Part shown: positions 1 through 8,900 of the stretch, piece by piece
How positions within the stretch are numbered: position 1 is the stretch's first letter
Layout: the number at the start of each line of letters is the position of its first letter
NCBI RefSeq assembly: GCF_026712185.1
Contig: NZ_JAPPUX010000003.1
Location: 248,001 to 312,000, forward strand
Reading direction: 5' to 3'
Source: Nocardioides pini
GTDB lineage: Bacteria; Actinomycetota; Actinomycetes; Propionibacteriales; Nocardioidaceae
Length of the DNA stretch: 64,000 bases
Translations under genes and position numbers: made by a program
The notes under the pieces: model-generated
What the model was told of the DNA's origin: nothing
The model's database searches: none
The model's input: only the letters and a program-made list of their open reading frames with translations

Positions 1-105
1 ATCGGGCAGGGGGAGTGGACGTCGATCCCGGACACCCTGACGGTCCAGGGGGAGGGGCAGGACCTCGAGATCGTCGAGGCGCTCCCGCAGCTCGTCCTCG
101 AGTGA
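1..105 (+). CDS. 3' end of an unidentified protein (partial)
   Basis: An open frame runs from the first base to a TGA at 103-105 and gives about 34 C-terminal residues. The tail is rich in Glu, Gln and Leu (it ends EALPQLVLE) and is not membrane-like. The start lies outside the window. The fragment is too short to assign a family. It does not match the C-terminus I would expect for LexA, which is often near nrdR in Actinobacteria. Confidence 0.5.
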   Translation: MGQGEWTSIPDTLTVQGEGQDLEIVEALPQLVLE

Positions 106-153
106 CGACAACGTGGAAGATCCGAGCCACCAGGTGACGCGGATGTTCCACGC

Positions 154-501
154 TCAGCGAGCCGCGCGCTTCCCGCCGACGGGCCGCGGAGGAGCGCCGT
201 CGGAGGGTGGGGGCGAGGTGATCCCCAGCGCCCGCGTCAGCCGCGCCAGCAGCAGCAGCCCGACGAAGAGGCAGGCGATCGCGCCGAGGCAGGCGAGCGC
301 CATGAAGCTCCAGGCCGACCCGCCCGACCCCGCGCGCGCCGCCGTACCGAAGTCGATGGCCGCGTAGACGAGGTAGCCCCAGGCGACCAGGCAGAGGGTG
401 ATCGCGGCACCCAGACCGAGGGCAGCCTTGTTCAGGGTCCGCGGCGCCGGGGCGGCCCTCCGCGACCCTGCTCGCTTACCCCCCGTGGACACGGACCTCA
501 T
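154..501 (-). CDS. small membrane protein with two predicted helices
   Basis: A 115-residue protein with a basic N-terminus (MRSVSTGGKRAGS), two hydrophobic segments at roughly residues 25-50 and 65-90, and a basic, proline-rich C-terminus (PPPSDGAPPRPVGGKRAAR). This is the pattern of a small inner-membrane protein with both ends probably cytoplasmic. I chose the ATG at 501 because the longer open frame upstream is Arg-rich low-quality sequence. The gene is divergent from nrdR, so the 337-bp gap holds control sites for both directions. I do not recognise the family. Confidence 0.6.
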   Translation of the reverse strand: MRSVSTGGKRAGSRRAAPAPRTLNKAALGLGAAITLCLVAWGYLVYAAIDFGTAARAGSGGSAWSFMALACLGAIACLFVGLLLLARLTRALGITSPPPSDGAPPRPVGGKRAAR

Positions 502-683
502 TGTGTCGGACGCGGCCTGATCGGGCACGGAATCGGGTGAGGTGTGGGCCCCGACACGCCGCCGGAGGACGTCCCCACGACGGGTGACAGGGGCACTGAC
601 CTGCGGTTTTACCGAGGCCCGGAAATTGATCCGACGAGGTCGGGCATTCGCTTGCGCAGCGTTGTGGTCGGGGCGTACGGTTA

Positions 684-732
684 CCACTACATCTAGTAGT
701 TACACCGCTGTAGTTATCCACATCTGGTGCAC
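684..732 (+). promoter_or_regulatory. pair of NrdR-type operator boxes
   Basis: Box 1 at 684-701 contains inverted arms ACTAC (686-690) and GTAGT (696-700) around ATCTA. Box 2 at 715-732 repeats the core as CCACATCTGGTGC. The shared ATCT(A/G)GT cores start at 691 and 722, exactly 31 bp apart, or three helical turns. NrdR is known to repress ribonucleotide reductase genes through two 16-bp boxes 30-32 bp apart. The sites lie 107-155 bp upstream of the nrdR start codon and would make nrdR-nrdJ autoregulated. Box 2 is the weaker match. Confidence 0.7.
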
Positions 733-775
733 AGGCCAGAGGGCGAACCACACAGCAACCGGCTAGTTGTCCACA
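714..775 (+). promoter_or_regulatory. two DnaA-box sequences in the nrdR promoter
   Basis: TTATCCACA at 714-722 is identical to the strong E. coli DnaA-box form. TTGTCCACA at 767-775 matches the form favoured in high-GC Actinobacteria. Both lie on the same strand, 53 bp apart, and the first overlaps NrdR box 2. In E. coli, DnaA-ATP binding upstream of nrdAB adjusts RNR transcription, so a similar role here is plausible. Function is inferred from sequence match and position only. Confidence 0.5.
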
Positions 776-838
776 GGAACACCCCCAGTCCACACCCTGT
801 TCTACAGGTGTGTGAAGCGCGCCCGAGAGGAGGGCCCC

Positions 839-1315
839 ATGCACTGTCCCTACTGCAAGAACGAGGACACCAAGGTCCTCGACTCCCGGGTCGCCGACGA
901 CGGGGGTTCGATCCGCCGCCGTCGTACGTGCGCCGCCTGCGACCGCCGTTTCACGACGGTCGAGAAGATGCAGCTCACGGTGCTCAAGCGCTCCGGCGCG
1001 ACCGAGCCGTTCAACCGCGACAAGGCGATCGCCGGCGTCCGGAAGGCCTGCAAGGGTCGCCCGGTCACCGACGCCCAGCTCGCCTGCCTCGGCCAGGAGG
1101 TCGAGGACGCCCTGCGCCTGAGCGGGCAGGCCGAGTTCGACGCCAACGAGGTCGGGCTCGCGATTCTGGCGCCGCTGCGGGTGCTCGACGAGGTGGCGTA
1201 CCTCCGCTTCGCGAGCGTCTACCGCGCGTTCGAGTCGGTCGACGACTTCGACGCCGAGATCAAGATGCTGCGGCTCGAGCGAGCCGCGGACGATCAGCCC
1301 GTCCAGACGGGCTGA
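839..1315 (+). CDS. nrdR: transcriptional repressor NrdR
   Basis: A 158-residue cytoplasmic repressor of ribonucleotide reductase genes. The N-terminal zinc ribbon has paired cysteines (MHCPYC near residues 3-6 and TCAAC near 31-34) and a basic linker (RRRR). It is followed by an ATP-cone domain over about residues 49-139 that senses ATP/dATP, including [15 protein letters not shown] and [10 protein letters not shown]. Length is typical for the family. The ATG at 839 is chosen because it gives the conserved MHCPYC start and has a GAGAGGAGG ribosome-binding site at 824-832. It is the first gene of an operon with nrdJ and is probably autoregulated through the upstream boxes. Confidence 0.97.
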   Translation: MHCPYCKNEDTKVLDSRVADDGGSIRRRRTCAACDRRFTTVEKMQLTVLKRSGATEPFNRDKAIAGVRKACKGRPVTDAQLACLGQEVEDALRLSGQAEFDANEVGLAILAPLRVLDEVAYLRFASVYRAFESVDDFDAEIKMLRLERAADDQPVQTG

Positions 1316-1325
1316 CCCACAGACG

Positions 1326-1359
1326 GCCCGGCAGACCGTGGGGAAGCGGTCTGCCGGGC
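1326..1359 (+). terminator. 13-bp hairpin between nrdR and nrdJ (possible attenuator)
   Basis: Perfect 13-bp arms, GCCCGGCAGACCG at 1326-1338 and CGGTCTGCCGGGC at 1347-1359, enclose an 8-nt loop. No T-tract follows, so this is a terminator-like or mRNA-stabilising hairpin and not a classical intrinsic terminator. It begins just after the nrdR stop and lies 60 bp before the nrdJ start. It could set the ratio of nrdR to nrdJ transcript. I see no B12 riboswitch in this 104-bp gap. Confidence 0.65.
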
Positions 1360-1419
1360 TCACCAAGCACCCGCGAGAAGACTCGCGATGTTGAAACCAC
1401 CACCACCACAGGAGACGGC

Positions 1420-4314
1420 ATGACCGAGACGGTGAGCACCCGCGCCAAGGCGAGGGGCAAGGGCCTGAAGCTGGAGCGCGTCTTCAGCACCGAGGGCACG
1501 CACCCCTACGACGCCATCACGTGGGAGCGTCGCGACGTCGTCCAGCAGAACTGGAAGACCGGCGAGACCGTCTTCGAGCAGCGCGGCGTGGAGTTCCCCG
1601 ACTTCTGGTCGGTCAACGCCTCCACCATCGTCACCACCAAGTACTTCCGTGGCGCCGTCGGCACCGACGCCCGCGAGTGGAGCCTCAAGCAGCTCATCGA
1701 CCGGGTCGTGAAGACCTACACCAAGGCCGGCATCGACCACGGCTACTTCGCCACCGACGGTGACGCCGAGATCTTCGAGCACGAGCTGACCTGGCTGCTG
1801 GTCAACCAGTACTTCTCCTTCAACTCGCCTGTCTGGTTCAACGTCGGCACCCCGTCGCCGCAGCAGGTCTCTGCCTGCTTCATCCTCTCGGTCGACGACT
1901 CGATGGACTCGATCCTCAACTGGTACAAGGAGGAGGGCTTCATCTTCAAGGGCGGCTCCGGTGCCGGCCTCAACCTCTCCCGCATCCGCTCCTCCAAGGA
2001 GCTGCTCTCCTCCGGCGGTACGGCGTCCGGCCCCGTCTCCTTCATGCGCGGCGCCGACGCGTCCGCGGGCACCATCAAGTCGGGCGGCGCGACGCGTCGT
2101 GCGGCCAAGATGGTCGTCCTCGACGTCGACCACCCCGACATCGAGGAGTTCGTGATGACGAAGGCGCGCGAGGAGGACAAGATCCGCGCGCTGCGCGACG
2201 CCGGCTTCGACATGGACCTCGGCGGCGCCGACATCACCTCCGTGCAATACCAGAACGCCAACAACTCGGTCCGCGTCAGCGACGAGTTCATGCGCGCGGT
2301 CGAGGACGGCACCGAGTTCGGCCTGCGCTCGCGCGGCACCGGCGAGGTCATCGAGACCGTCGACGCCCGCGACCTGTTCCGCAAGATCAGCCAGGCCGCG
2401 TGGGAGTGCGCCGACCCGGGCCTGCAGTACGACGACACGATCAACGACTGGCACACCAACCCCGAGACCGGCCGCATCACCGCGTCCAACCCGTGCTCGG
2501 AGTACATGTCGCTCGACAACTCCTCGTGCAACCTGGCGTCGCTCAACCTGCTGAAGTTCCTCAAGGACGACGACACCTTCGACGCCGCGCTCTTCGCCAA
2601 GGCCGTCGAGTTCATCATCACCGCGATGGACATCTCGATCTGCTTCGCCGACTTCCCGACCGAGGCGATCGGCAAGACCACCGTCGACTACCGCCAGCTC
2701 GGCATCGGCTACGCCAACCTCGGCGCCCTGCTCATGGCGATGGGCCTGGGCTACGACTCCGAGGGCGGCCGCTCGATGGCTGCCGCGATCACGTCGCTCA
2801 TGACCGGTACGTCGTACAAGCGCAGCGCCGAGCTCGCCGGCATCGTCGGCCCGTACGCCGGCTACGCCCGCAACGCCGACGCCCACAAGCGCGTGATGCG
2901 CAAGCACCAAGCGGCCAACGACGTCGTCCGCGTGCTGCACACCGAGGACGGCCGCGTGCACAAGCTGGCCACCAAGGCGTGGGCCGACGTGATCAAGGTC
3001 GGCGAGAAGAACGGCTTCCGCAACGCGCAGGCCTCGGTCCTCGCGCCCACCGGCACCATCGGCTTCATGATGGACTGCGACACCACTGGCATCGAGCCCG
3101 ACTTCTCGCTGGTGAAGTTCAAGAAGCTCGTCGGCGGCGGCTCGATGCAGATCGTCAACCAGACGATCCCGCGGGCCCTGAAGAAGCTCGGCTACCAGCC
3201 CGAGCAGATCGAGGCAATCGTCGCTTACATCGCCGAGCACGGTCACGTCGTCGATGCGCCCGGCCTCAAGACCGAGCACTACGAGATCTTCGACACCGCG
3301 ATGGGCGCCCGCTCGCTCAAGCCGATGGGCCACGTGCGGATGATGGCGGCCGCGCAGCCGTTCCTCTCCGGCGCGATCTCCAAGACGGTCAACCTGCCCG
3401 AGGACGCCACGGTCGAGGAGATCGAGGACGTCTACCTGCAGTCCTGGAAGCTCGGCCTCAAGGCGACCGCGGTCTACCGCGACAACTGCAAGGTCGGCCA
3501 GCCCCTCGCCGACGGTGGCGGCAAGGCCAAGAAGGACGCCGCGGACAAGGCTGCCGCCTCGGCTGAGGTCGAGACCAAGGTCGTGGAGAAGGTCGTCTAC
3601 GCCCCGGTCCGCAAGCGCCTGCCGAAGTCACGCGTCTCCCGTACGACGTCGTTCACCGTCGGCGGTGCCGAGGGCTACATGACCTCCGGCGCCCACGACG
3701 ACGGCCAGCTCGGCGAGGTCTTCCTCAAGCTCGGCAAGCAGGGCTCGACCCTGGCCGGCGTGATGGACGCCTTCTCGATCGCGGTGTCGATCGGCCTGCA
3801 GTACGGCGTCCCGCTGGAGACCTACGTCTCGAAGTTCACCAACCTGCGCTTCGAGCCCGCCGGCCTCACCGACGACCCCGACGTGCGGATGTCGCAGTCG
3901 ATCATGGACTACATCTTCCGCCGCCTCGCCCTGGACTACCTGTCCTTCGAGGAGCGGTCGATGCTCGGCATCTACTCCGCCGAGGAGCGCCAGCGCCACC
4001 TCGAGACCGGCTCCTACGAGCCGCTCGTCGAGGAGACCGGCTCGGCTGCCGAGCTCGTGGAGCCCGCCGCCTCGTCCTCCTCGTCGACCGTCCAGGTCGA
4101 GGACGTCGAGACCAAGGACACCCACGGCTCCGAGGCCCGCGAGGTCCCGGCCCACGTGACCACGGGCGAGGCGAAGACCACCGCCGAGCTCTTCGAGAAG
4201 CTCACCGGCACCGCCGTCGACTCCCCGCTCTGCATGACCTGCGGCACGAAGATGCGGCCGGCTGGCTCGTGCTACGTCTGCGAGGGCTGCGGGAGCACCA
4301 GCGGCTGCAGCTGA
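1420..4314 (+). CDS. nrdJ: vitamin B12-dependent (class II) ribonucleotide reductase
   Basis: A 964-residue cytoplasmic enzyme that reduces ribonucleotides to deoxyribonucleotides using adenosylcobalamin in place of a diiron radical partner. Visible landmarks are FNSPVWFNVGTP and SACFILSVDDSM in the N-terminal part. The finger-loop motif NPCSE, with the radical-site Asn, Cys and Glu, is at 357-361. The C-terminal zinc/redox tail begins CMTCG at 938-942 and ends in a Cys-rich stretch. The ATG at 1420 follows AGGAGA and gives MTETVST; a longer open frame upstream overlaps nrdR and is spurious. It forms an operon with nrdR. Length agrees with actinobacterial NrdJ. Confidence 0.97.
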   Translation: MTETVSTRAKARGKGLKLERVFSTEGTHPYDAITWERRDVVQQNWKTGETVFEQRGVEFPDFWSVNASTIVTTKYFRGAVGTDAREWSLKQLIDRVVKTYTKAGIDHGYFATDGDAEIFEHELTWLLVNQYFSFNSPVWFNVGTPSPQQVSACFILSVDDSMDSILNWYKEEGFIFKGGSGAGLNLSRIRSSKELLSSGGTASGPVSFMRGADASAGTIKSGGATRRAAKMVVLDVDHPDIEEFVMTKAREEDKIRALRDAGFDMDLGGADITSVQYQNANNSVRVSDEFMRAVEDGTEFGLRSRGTGEVIETVDARDLFRKISQAAWECADPGLQYDDTINDWHTNPETGRITASNPCSEYMSLDNSSCNLASLNLLKFLKDDDTFDAALFAKAVEFIITAMDISICFADFPTEAIGKTTVDYRQLGIGYANLGALLMAMGLGYDSEGGRSMAAAITSLMTGTSYKRSAELAGIVGPYAGYARNADAHKRVMRKHQAANDVVRVLHTEDGRVHKLATKAWADVIKVGEKNGFRNAQASVLAPTGTIGFMMDCDTTGIEPDFSLVKFKKLVGGGSMQIVNQTIPRALKKLGYQPEQIEAIVAYIAEHGHVVDAPGLKTEHYEIFDTAMGARSLKPMGHVRMMAAAQPFLSGAISKTVNLPEDATVEEIEDVYLQSWKLGLKATAVYRDNCKVGQPLADGGGKAKKDAADKAAASAEVETKVVEKVVYAPVRKRLPKSRVSRTTSFTVGGAEGYMTSGAHDDGQLGEVFLKLGKQGSTLAGVMDAFSIAVSIGLQYGVPLETYVSKFTNLRFEPAGLTDDPDVRMSQSIMDYIFRRLALDYLSFEERSMLGIYSAEERQRHLETGSYEPLVEETGSAAELVEPAASSSSSTVQVEDVETKDTHGSEAREVPAHVTTGEAKTTAELFEKLTGTAVDSPLCMTCGTKMRPAGSCYVCEGCGSTSGCS

Positions 4315-4331
4315 CCTGATCAAAATGTCGA

Positions 4332-4355
4332 GGGCGGGCCGCGCACGGCCCGCCC
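4332..4355 (+). terminator. terminator hairpin after nrdJ
   Basis: GGGCGGGCCG at 4332-4341 pairs perfectly with CGGCCCGCCC at 4346-4355 around a CGCA tetraloop. TCGA flanks the left side and TTCGA the right. It lies 17 bp past the nrdJ stop and marks the end of the housekeeping operon and the left edge of the defence island. Confidence 0.8.
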
Positions 4356-4382
4356 TTCGACGGTGAGACCTGGGGGGTTGCC

Positions 4383-5519
4383 GTGAACGAGCGTCGGGGG
4401 GCTGGTGGCCGACCACCGGACCGGAAGTACAGCGTGATATTCCTCGGTGCTGGAGCATCAAAAGCAGCCGGACTGCCGCTGACCGAGGAACTGCTCCGCC
4501 ACCTCTGGCCCAGAGAGCACGAAGCGACCTCCACGCCGTGGGATGACTTCAAGACAGCTAGACAATGGAAAACAGACCTTGAGAGTGCAGTCAAGGTGCT
4601 TTACCCGGATGGCGAGTCAGATGGTTTCCGGCCCCTAGTGAGTGAGTTCTTCACCCTGCTTGAGGTCATGGATCGTGTTCACTCCGGCCGTGAACGCTTG
4701 CCATTGGACGCGGGGGAGCTTCTGCAATCCCTTCGTTCAGAAATTGCGCTGGGTCTGATCCGGGCTGTTGACGGTCAGAGGCGCCGAACCGCGAGGCTTC
4801 CGCAGTACAAGTGGCTCACCTCTTCAGTCGGGCGGCCGGCCGTCATCGTGACGTCGAACTGGGACACAATTTCTGAACAGGCGGCGCTCCGTGCTGGCTT
4901 GAACGTGAGCCTGGGATGGCCGCGGACAAAATCCGGGGATCGGCTGAAAGAACTTCCAGCTAAGACTGTCGTGATTCTCAAATTGCACGGCTCGACGGAT
5001 TGGGGTCGCGCGGACGATCCACGCGTGCTTGCGGCAGCGAGGGAGTGGGAGTACGAGCGGCTGGACGTCGTCGTCGAGCCAGGCGTCACGCGACGGCGAC
5101 ACAGCCGCGACGGCAGTGAACAGATCGTCCGCTTCCGAACTTATGATCATCCGGTTGCGAGCGAGAGAGCACGGATGGGATTTGATGAGCCACTCATGGC
5201 AACGATGGCTGCGGGAAAGGACACGTTCATCAGTGACCTGCAGGGGATCTGGGACGACGCCTATTGGGTCCTTTCCCGAGCAGACAAGTTGGACATCGTC
5301 GGTTACAGCTTCCCTAGTGACGACTTAGAGCTGCGCACACTCCTGAGAGTGTCAACGCGGCGCGCAGGCGCCGCCGGGCTGAGCGATGGCGTAGAGGTGG
5401 CAGTCTGCAACCCCTCGCCCGATACCCACGATCGAGCGAGGTCGTTCCTAGGGATGGACCTAGTTTCGTCATATGAAGGCGCCGGCGCTTGGCGTATGCG
5501 CAGAAGGAAGAGTTCATGA
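4383..5519 (+). CDS. SIR2-family protein, probable NAD-processing defence effector
   Basis: A 378-residue soluble protein with SIR2/Rossmann landmarks. The nucleotide-binding GAGAS is at 22-26 and continues KAAGLP. TSNWD at 157-161 corresponds to the SIR2 TxNxD motif. LKLHGS follows with the candidate catalytic His202, and DIVGYSFPSDD lies near residue 313. Bacterial SIR2-like proteins of this shape (Thoeris ThsA, DSR, pAgo- or HerA-linked SIR2) act as NADases that deplete NAD on phage infection. Deacetylase activity is less likely because the zinc Cys quartet of classical sirtuins is not apparent. The GTG start at 4383 is used because the SIR2 fold begins at once; the upstream GGGGGG is a loose Shine-Dalgarno. 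Its stop overlaps the next gene by 4 nt. Codon use is less GC-biased than in nrdJ, suggesting transfer. Confidence 0.8.
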   Translation: MNERRGAGGRPPDRKYSVIFLGAGASKAAGLPLTEELLRHLWPREHEATSTPWDDFKTARQWKTDLESAVKVLYPDGESDGFRPLVSEFFTLLEVMDRVHSGRERLPLDAGELLQSLRSEIALGLIRAVDGQRRRTARLPQYKWLTSSVGRPAVIVTSNWDTISEQAALRAGLNVSLGWPRTKSGDRLKELPAKTVVILKLHGSTDWGRADDPRVLAAAREWEYERLDVVVEPGVTRRRHSRDGSEQIVRFRTYDHPVASERARMGFDEPLMATMAAGKDTFISDLQGIWDDAYWVLSRADKLDIVGYSFPSDDLELRTLLRVSTRRAGAAGLSDGVEVAVCNPSPDTHDRARSFLGMDLVSSYEGAGAWRMRRRKSS

Positions 5520-5956
5520 CTGAGAGCTCACATCGAGAAGCAGGTTCAGCCAATGTCCACCCACGCATCGCCGTCACACTTGCACTGATTCTCGCGGTCT
5601 CGGGAATAATCTGCGCTGGCGTCGCGATCGCTGCCGCCGACGACGGGGATGCTTCGGCTCTCTTCTCGACAATGGCCATAGCTGGATGGGCGTCCGGCAC
5701 GCTCGCCTATCGGCGGCGCAGACCGGGACCGTTTCAGGGCTGGCTCGGATACGTGCCGATACTCCTGATGCTGTTGGGCGCCGCAGGCGGTTCCTATGCT
5801 TATGGTCGCGGAATGGCCTCCACCTGGGTTGTGGTCAGCCTGCTGTTGCCCGTCGCTCTCGGGTACGCGTTGGAGGCACGGATGGACGGCAAGCGGGAGC
5901 CCCTGGTTGAGGGGAGGCGCAAGCGTTCATCGGACGCTGTCGGCGCCCGTCGATAG
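5516..5956 (+). CDS. four-helix membrane protein coupled to SIR2
   Basis: A 146-residue protein with four hydrophobic segments at about residues 24-46, 55-70, 82-101 and 107-124, and a basic C-terminal tail (GRRKRSSDAVGARR). Its ATG at 5516 overlaps the SIR2 stop (ATGA), a sign of translational coupling and of joint function. I recognise no family. By analogy with two-gene defence modules it could be a membrane anchor, sensor or immunity partner for the SIR2 protein; that is inference. It could also be a separate hypothetical protein carried along with the island. Confidence 0.7.
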   Translation: MTESSHREAGSANVHPRIAVTLALILAVSGIICAGVAIAAADDGDASALFSTMAIAGWASGTLAYRRRRPGPFQGWLGYVPILLMLLGAAGGSYAYGRGMASTWVVVSLLLPVALGYALEARMDGKREPLVEGRRKRSSDAVGARR

Positions 5957-5965
5957 GGTCATCCT
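5954..5965 (+). promoter_or_regulatory. candidate leaderless -10 element for the DISARM operon
   Basis: TAGGGT at 5954-5959 fits the actinobacterial TANNNT -10 pattern. It sits exactly six bases before the GTG start of drmD at 5966, so transcription would start at or next to the start codon. The hexamer includes the stop codon of the preceding membrane-protein gene. No convincing -35 is visible. Confidence 0.4.
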
Positions 5966-8900
5966 GTGACAGGGGTCGAAAAGGAAAGCCGTCGGGGGAC
6001 GGTCGCAGCAGTTCCGGAGATCGGGCAGATCGTGACAGTCCGCGGTGCCAACTGGGCCGTGACCGACGTGACGCAGCAGGGTCTGACTCGCAGTAGCGCG
6101 GACGATGCCGTCCAGCAGCTACAGCACGCGGTCAGCTTGCAGTCTGTTGAGGACGATCGCCTCGGACACGAGCTTCGCGTCGTCTGGGAGCTCGAGCCCG
6201 GACGAAGCGCGAGCGCGCACCGCGGGCTCCCGGAGAAGATCGATCCCGAGCGCTTCGACGACCCCAACAAGCTGGCGGCATTCGTAGACGCGCTCAGGTG
6301 GGGTGCGATCACCAGCGCCGACGATCAGACGGTGCAGGCACCGTTCCACTCGGGTGCGAACGTCGAGGCATACCAGTTGGAGCCACTCAAGCGCGCCCTG
6401 GCCAGCCCTCGCGCCAACCTCCTGCTGGCCGATGACGTCGGCCTCGGAAAGACGATCGAGGCCGGCTTGGTGATCCAGGAGCTGTTCCTGCGACACCGTG
6501 CGCGCACCGCCATCATCGTCTGTCCGGCTGGCCTCCAGCTGAAGTGGCAAGACGAGATGGACCAGAAGTTCGGCCTCCACTTCGAGGTCGTCAACTCCGA
6601 GACCATGAAGCAGGTGCGTCGCACCCACGGCATCCACGCCAATCCGTTCACCCTGTTCCCGCGCATCATCGTGTCCATGGCTTGGCTGCCCGGTCAGCGA
6701 GCCCAGCGACAGCTCCGCGATGCCTTCAGTGCCAACGACAACCGTTTTGCCTTCGACATCCTGGTCGTGGACGAGGCTCACCATGTCGCACCGAGCAGCC
6801 CCTCCCGTACGGACAATGTCGGGCGCGAGCGTCGTGGTTACGCCGTCGACTCCCAGCGAACACGAGCTGTGCGCGAGCTGGCCGAGCGAGCCGAGCACCG
6901 GTTGTTCCTCTCGGCCACGCCCCACAACGGATACACGGAGTCCTTCGCCGCGCTCCTTGAGATGGTCGACCCTCAGCGATTCGTACGGAGCAACAAGATC
7001 GATCCACAGGCGCTCAGTGAGGTGGCGGTACGCCGCCTCAAGCGTGATCTCCGCGAGGCCAAAGGGTTCCAGGAGCGAGAGGTCCTGCCACTGCCCTACG
7101 AACCTAGCGACGACGAGTCCGAGGCCTACGACCGACTCCTGGCCTTCACGAAGCGCCGTGACGCGGAGGTCGCGCGCCATGGTGGAAGCAAGCACGCGAA
7201 GGACATGGCGACGCTTCTCCTCAAGAAGCGGTTCTTCTCGTCGCCGGTGGCCTTCGCGCGCACGATCGATGTGTACAAGGACACGCGGACGCGCGGGCTG
7301 AACGTCGACTTCGATGCCGAGTACGACGAGATCCTGGGGTTCGCCGCCGACGATCTCGAGGAGGGCAAGGTCGACCAGCCCGAACTCCGGGCGCTCGAAC
7401 AGACCAAGGGCTCGATGCCGGCGCTCAGCGAACAAGACCTGGCGGATCTGCAATGGCTCAGCGAGTGGGGCCACCAGTACGACGCGCGCCCCGACAGTCG
7501 CCTGGAGGCGCTGATCGGCCATCTCGAGGGCCAGCTCCGTCCCACCGGCGACTGGGGCAACGAGCGCATGGTGGTCTTCACCGAGTACGTCGACACCCTG
7601 GAGTGGATCAGGAGCATCCTGCGCCAGCAGGGCTACGACAACGATCGCGTGGAGGTGATCGACGGGAGCACCGACGCCGACGCACGTGAGCTCGTCCGGG
7701 CACGCTTCAACGAATCTCCCGCCAAGACCCCCGTCCGCGTGCTCTTGGCTACAGATGCGGCCGGAGAGGGCATCGACCTCCAGCGCCACTGCCACCGACT
7801 CGTCAACTTCGACATCCCGTTCAATCCGAACCGTCTCGAGCAACGGATCGGGCGCATCGATCGTTACGGACAGAACCAGCCGCCGCAGGTACGCCACTTC
7901 GTCCCTCGTGTCACCGCCACAGGCGCCCTAGCTCAGGACACCGAGATGCTGGGTCGGGTGGCATCCAAGGTCGCCAAGATCATGCACGACCTCGGTTCGG
8001 CCAACGAGATCATCGCCCCCGACATCCAGCGCCAGCTCGGCGGGATCGACGTCAGACCGAGCAAGCCCAAGGCCGAGAAGGACCCGATCACCGGGATGAT
8101 GCAGGGCGAGCGAGTGCTCAACGCGGAGCTGACCAGCCTCGAAGCAAGTCTTGTCGAGAGTCGCGACAAGCTGCACCTCCGCCCGGCCAACCTCCAGCGC
8201 GTCGTCGAGACAGCGTTCGAGCTCAACCAGTTCCCACCGCTGGCGCTTGAGGGCTCGGAGGACACTGATGTTCCCGTCTTCAGGCTGCCTGCCCTCGACG
8301 CGAGCTGGGAGCCGATCACTCGCGAACTGACGAATCGGCTCGACCCGGACCACCTCAGGCCCATCGCCTTCGACCCTCAGGTTCTGGTGGACGACCCGGA
8401 TGTGGCCCACATGCACTTGGGGAGCCAACTCCTCCAGAGGTCCACTCGGCGACTACGTTCGGCACTGTGGGGCGGTGAGCGCTCACTCCAGCGGGTCAGC
8501 GCGATGGTCGTGCCGGATCTCGAGGAATCCTTCGCTGTCGCCGTCACACGACTCGTCCTCGTCGGACGCGCAGGCCTGCGGCTCCACGAAGAGGTCTTTC
8601 TCGCTGGCACCCGCCTCGCGCGCCGTCAGGCAGTCGGCGAGCACCGCGCGGAAGAGCTGCTCGAACAGGCCCTCGACACTGACGGTATCCGCCCTGTGTC
8701 CACGTCGATCGCCCGGCAGCTCGCCGAGGCCTGGAACTCAGAGGACGGCATCAGTCAGCGCGTCGAGGACGCGATCCGTGACCGAGCCGAACGGCGCCGG
8801 CGAGAGGTGGCGGACCTGCTCCAAAGCCGCCGGGAGGCAGATGAGGCACGCGTGGGCAACATCTTCGACCGCTTCTCCGACTCGTTGCGCGACGCCCTGA

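Noticed and set aside
714-775. Chromosomal origin of replication from DnaA boxes
   Set aside because: Only two good boxes, no AT-rich unwinding region, and dnaA/dnaN are absent; a promoter role is simpler.
727-1419. N-terminal extension of NrdJ (open frame from 727)
   Set aside because: It overlaps the whole of nrdR in another frame, is Arg/Gly/Pro-rich and lacks motifs; the ATG at 1420 has a Shine-Dalgarno and a family-typical N-terminus.
1316-1419. Cobalamin riboswitch before nrdJ
   Set aside because: Only 104 bp are available and no B12-box is visible; the main structure is a simple hairpin.
1360-3333. Long antisense open frames inside nrdJ and other GC-rich genes
   Set aside because: They are shadows caused by GC-rich codon use, with Val/Gly/Arg/Asp-rich low-complexity translations and no motifs.
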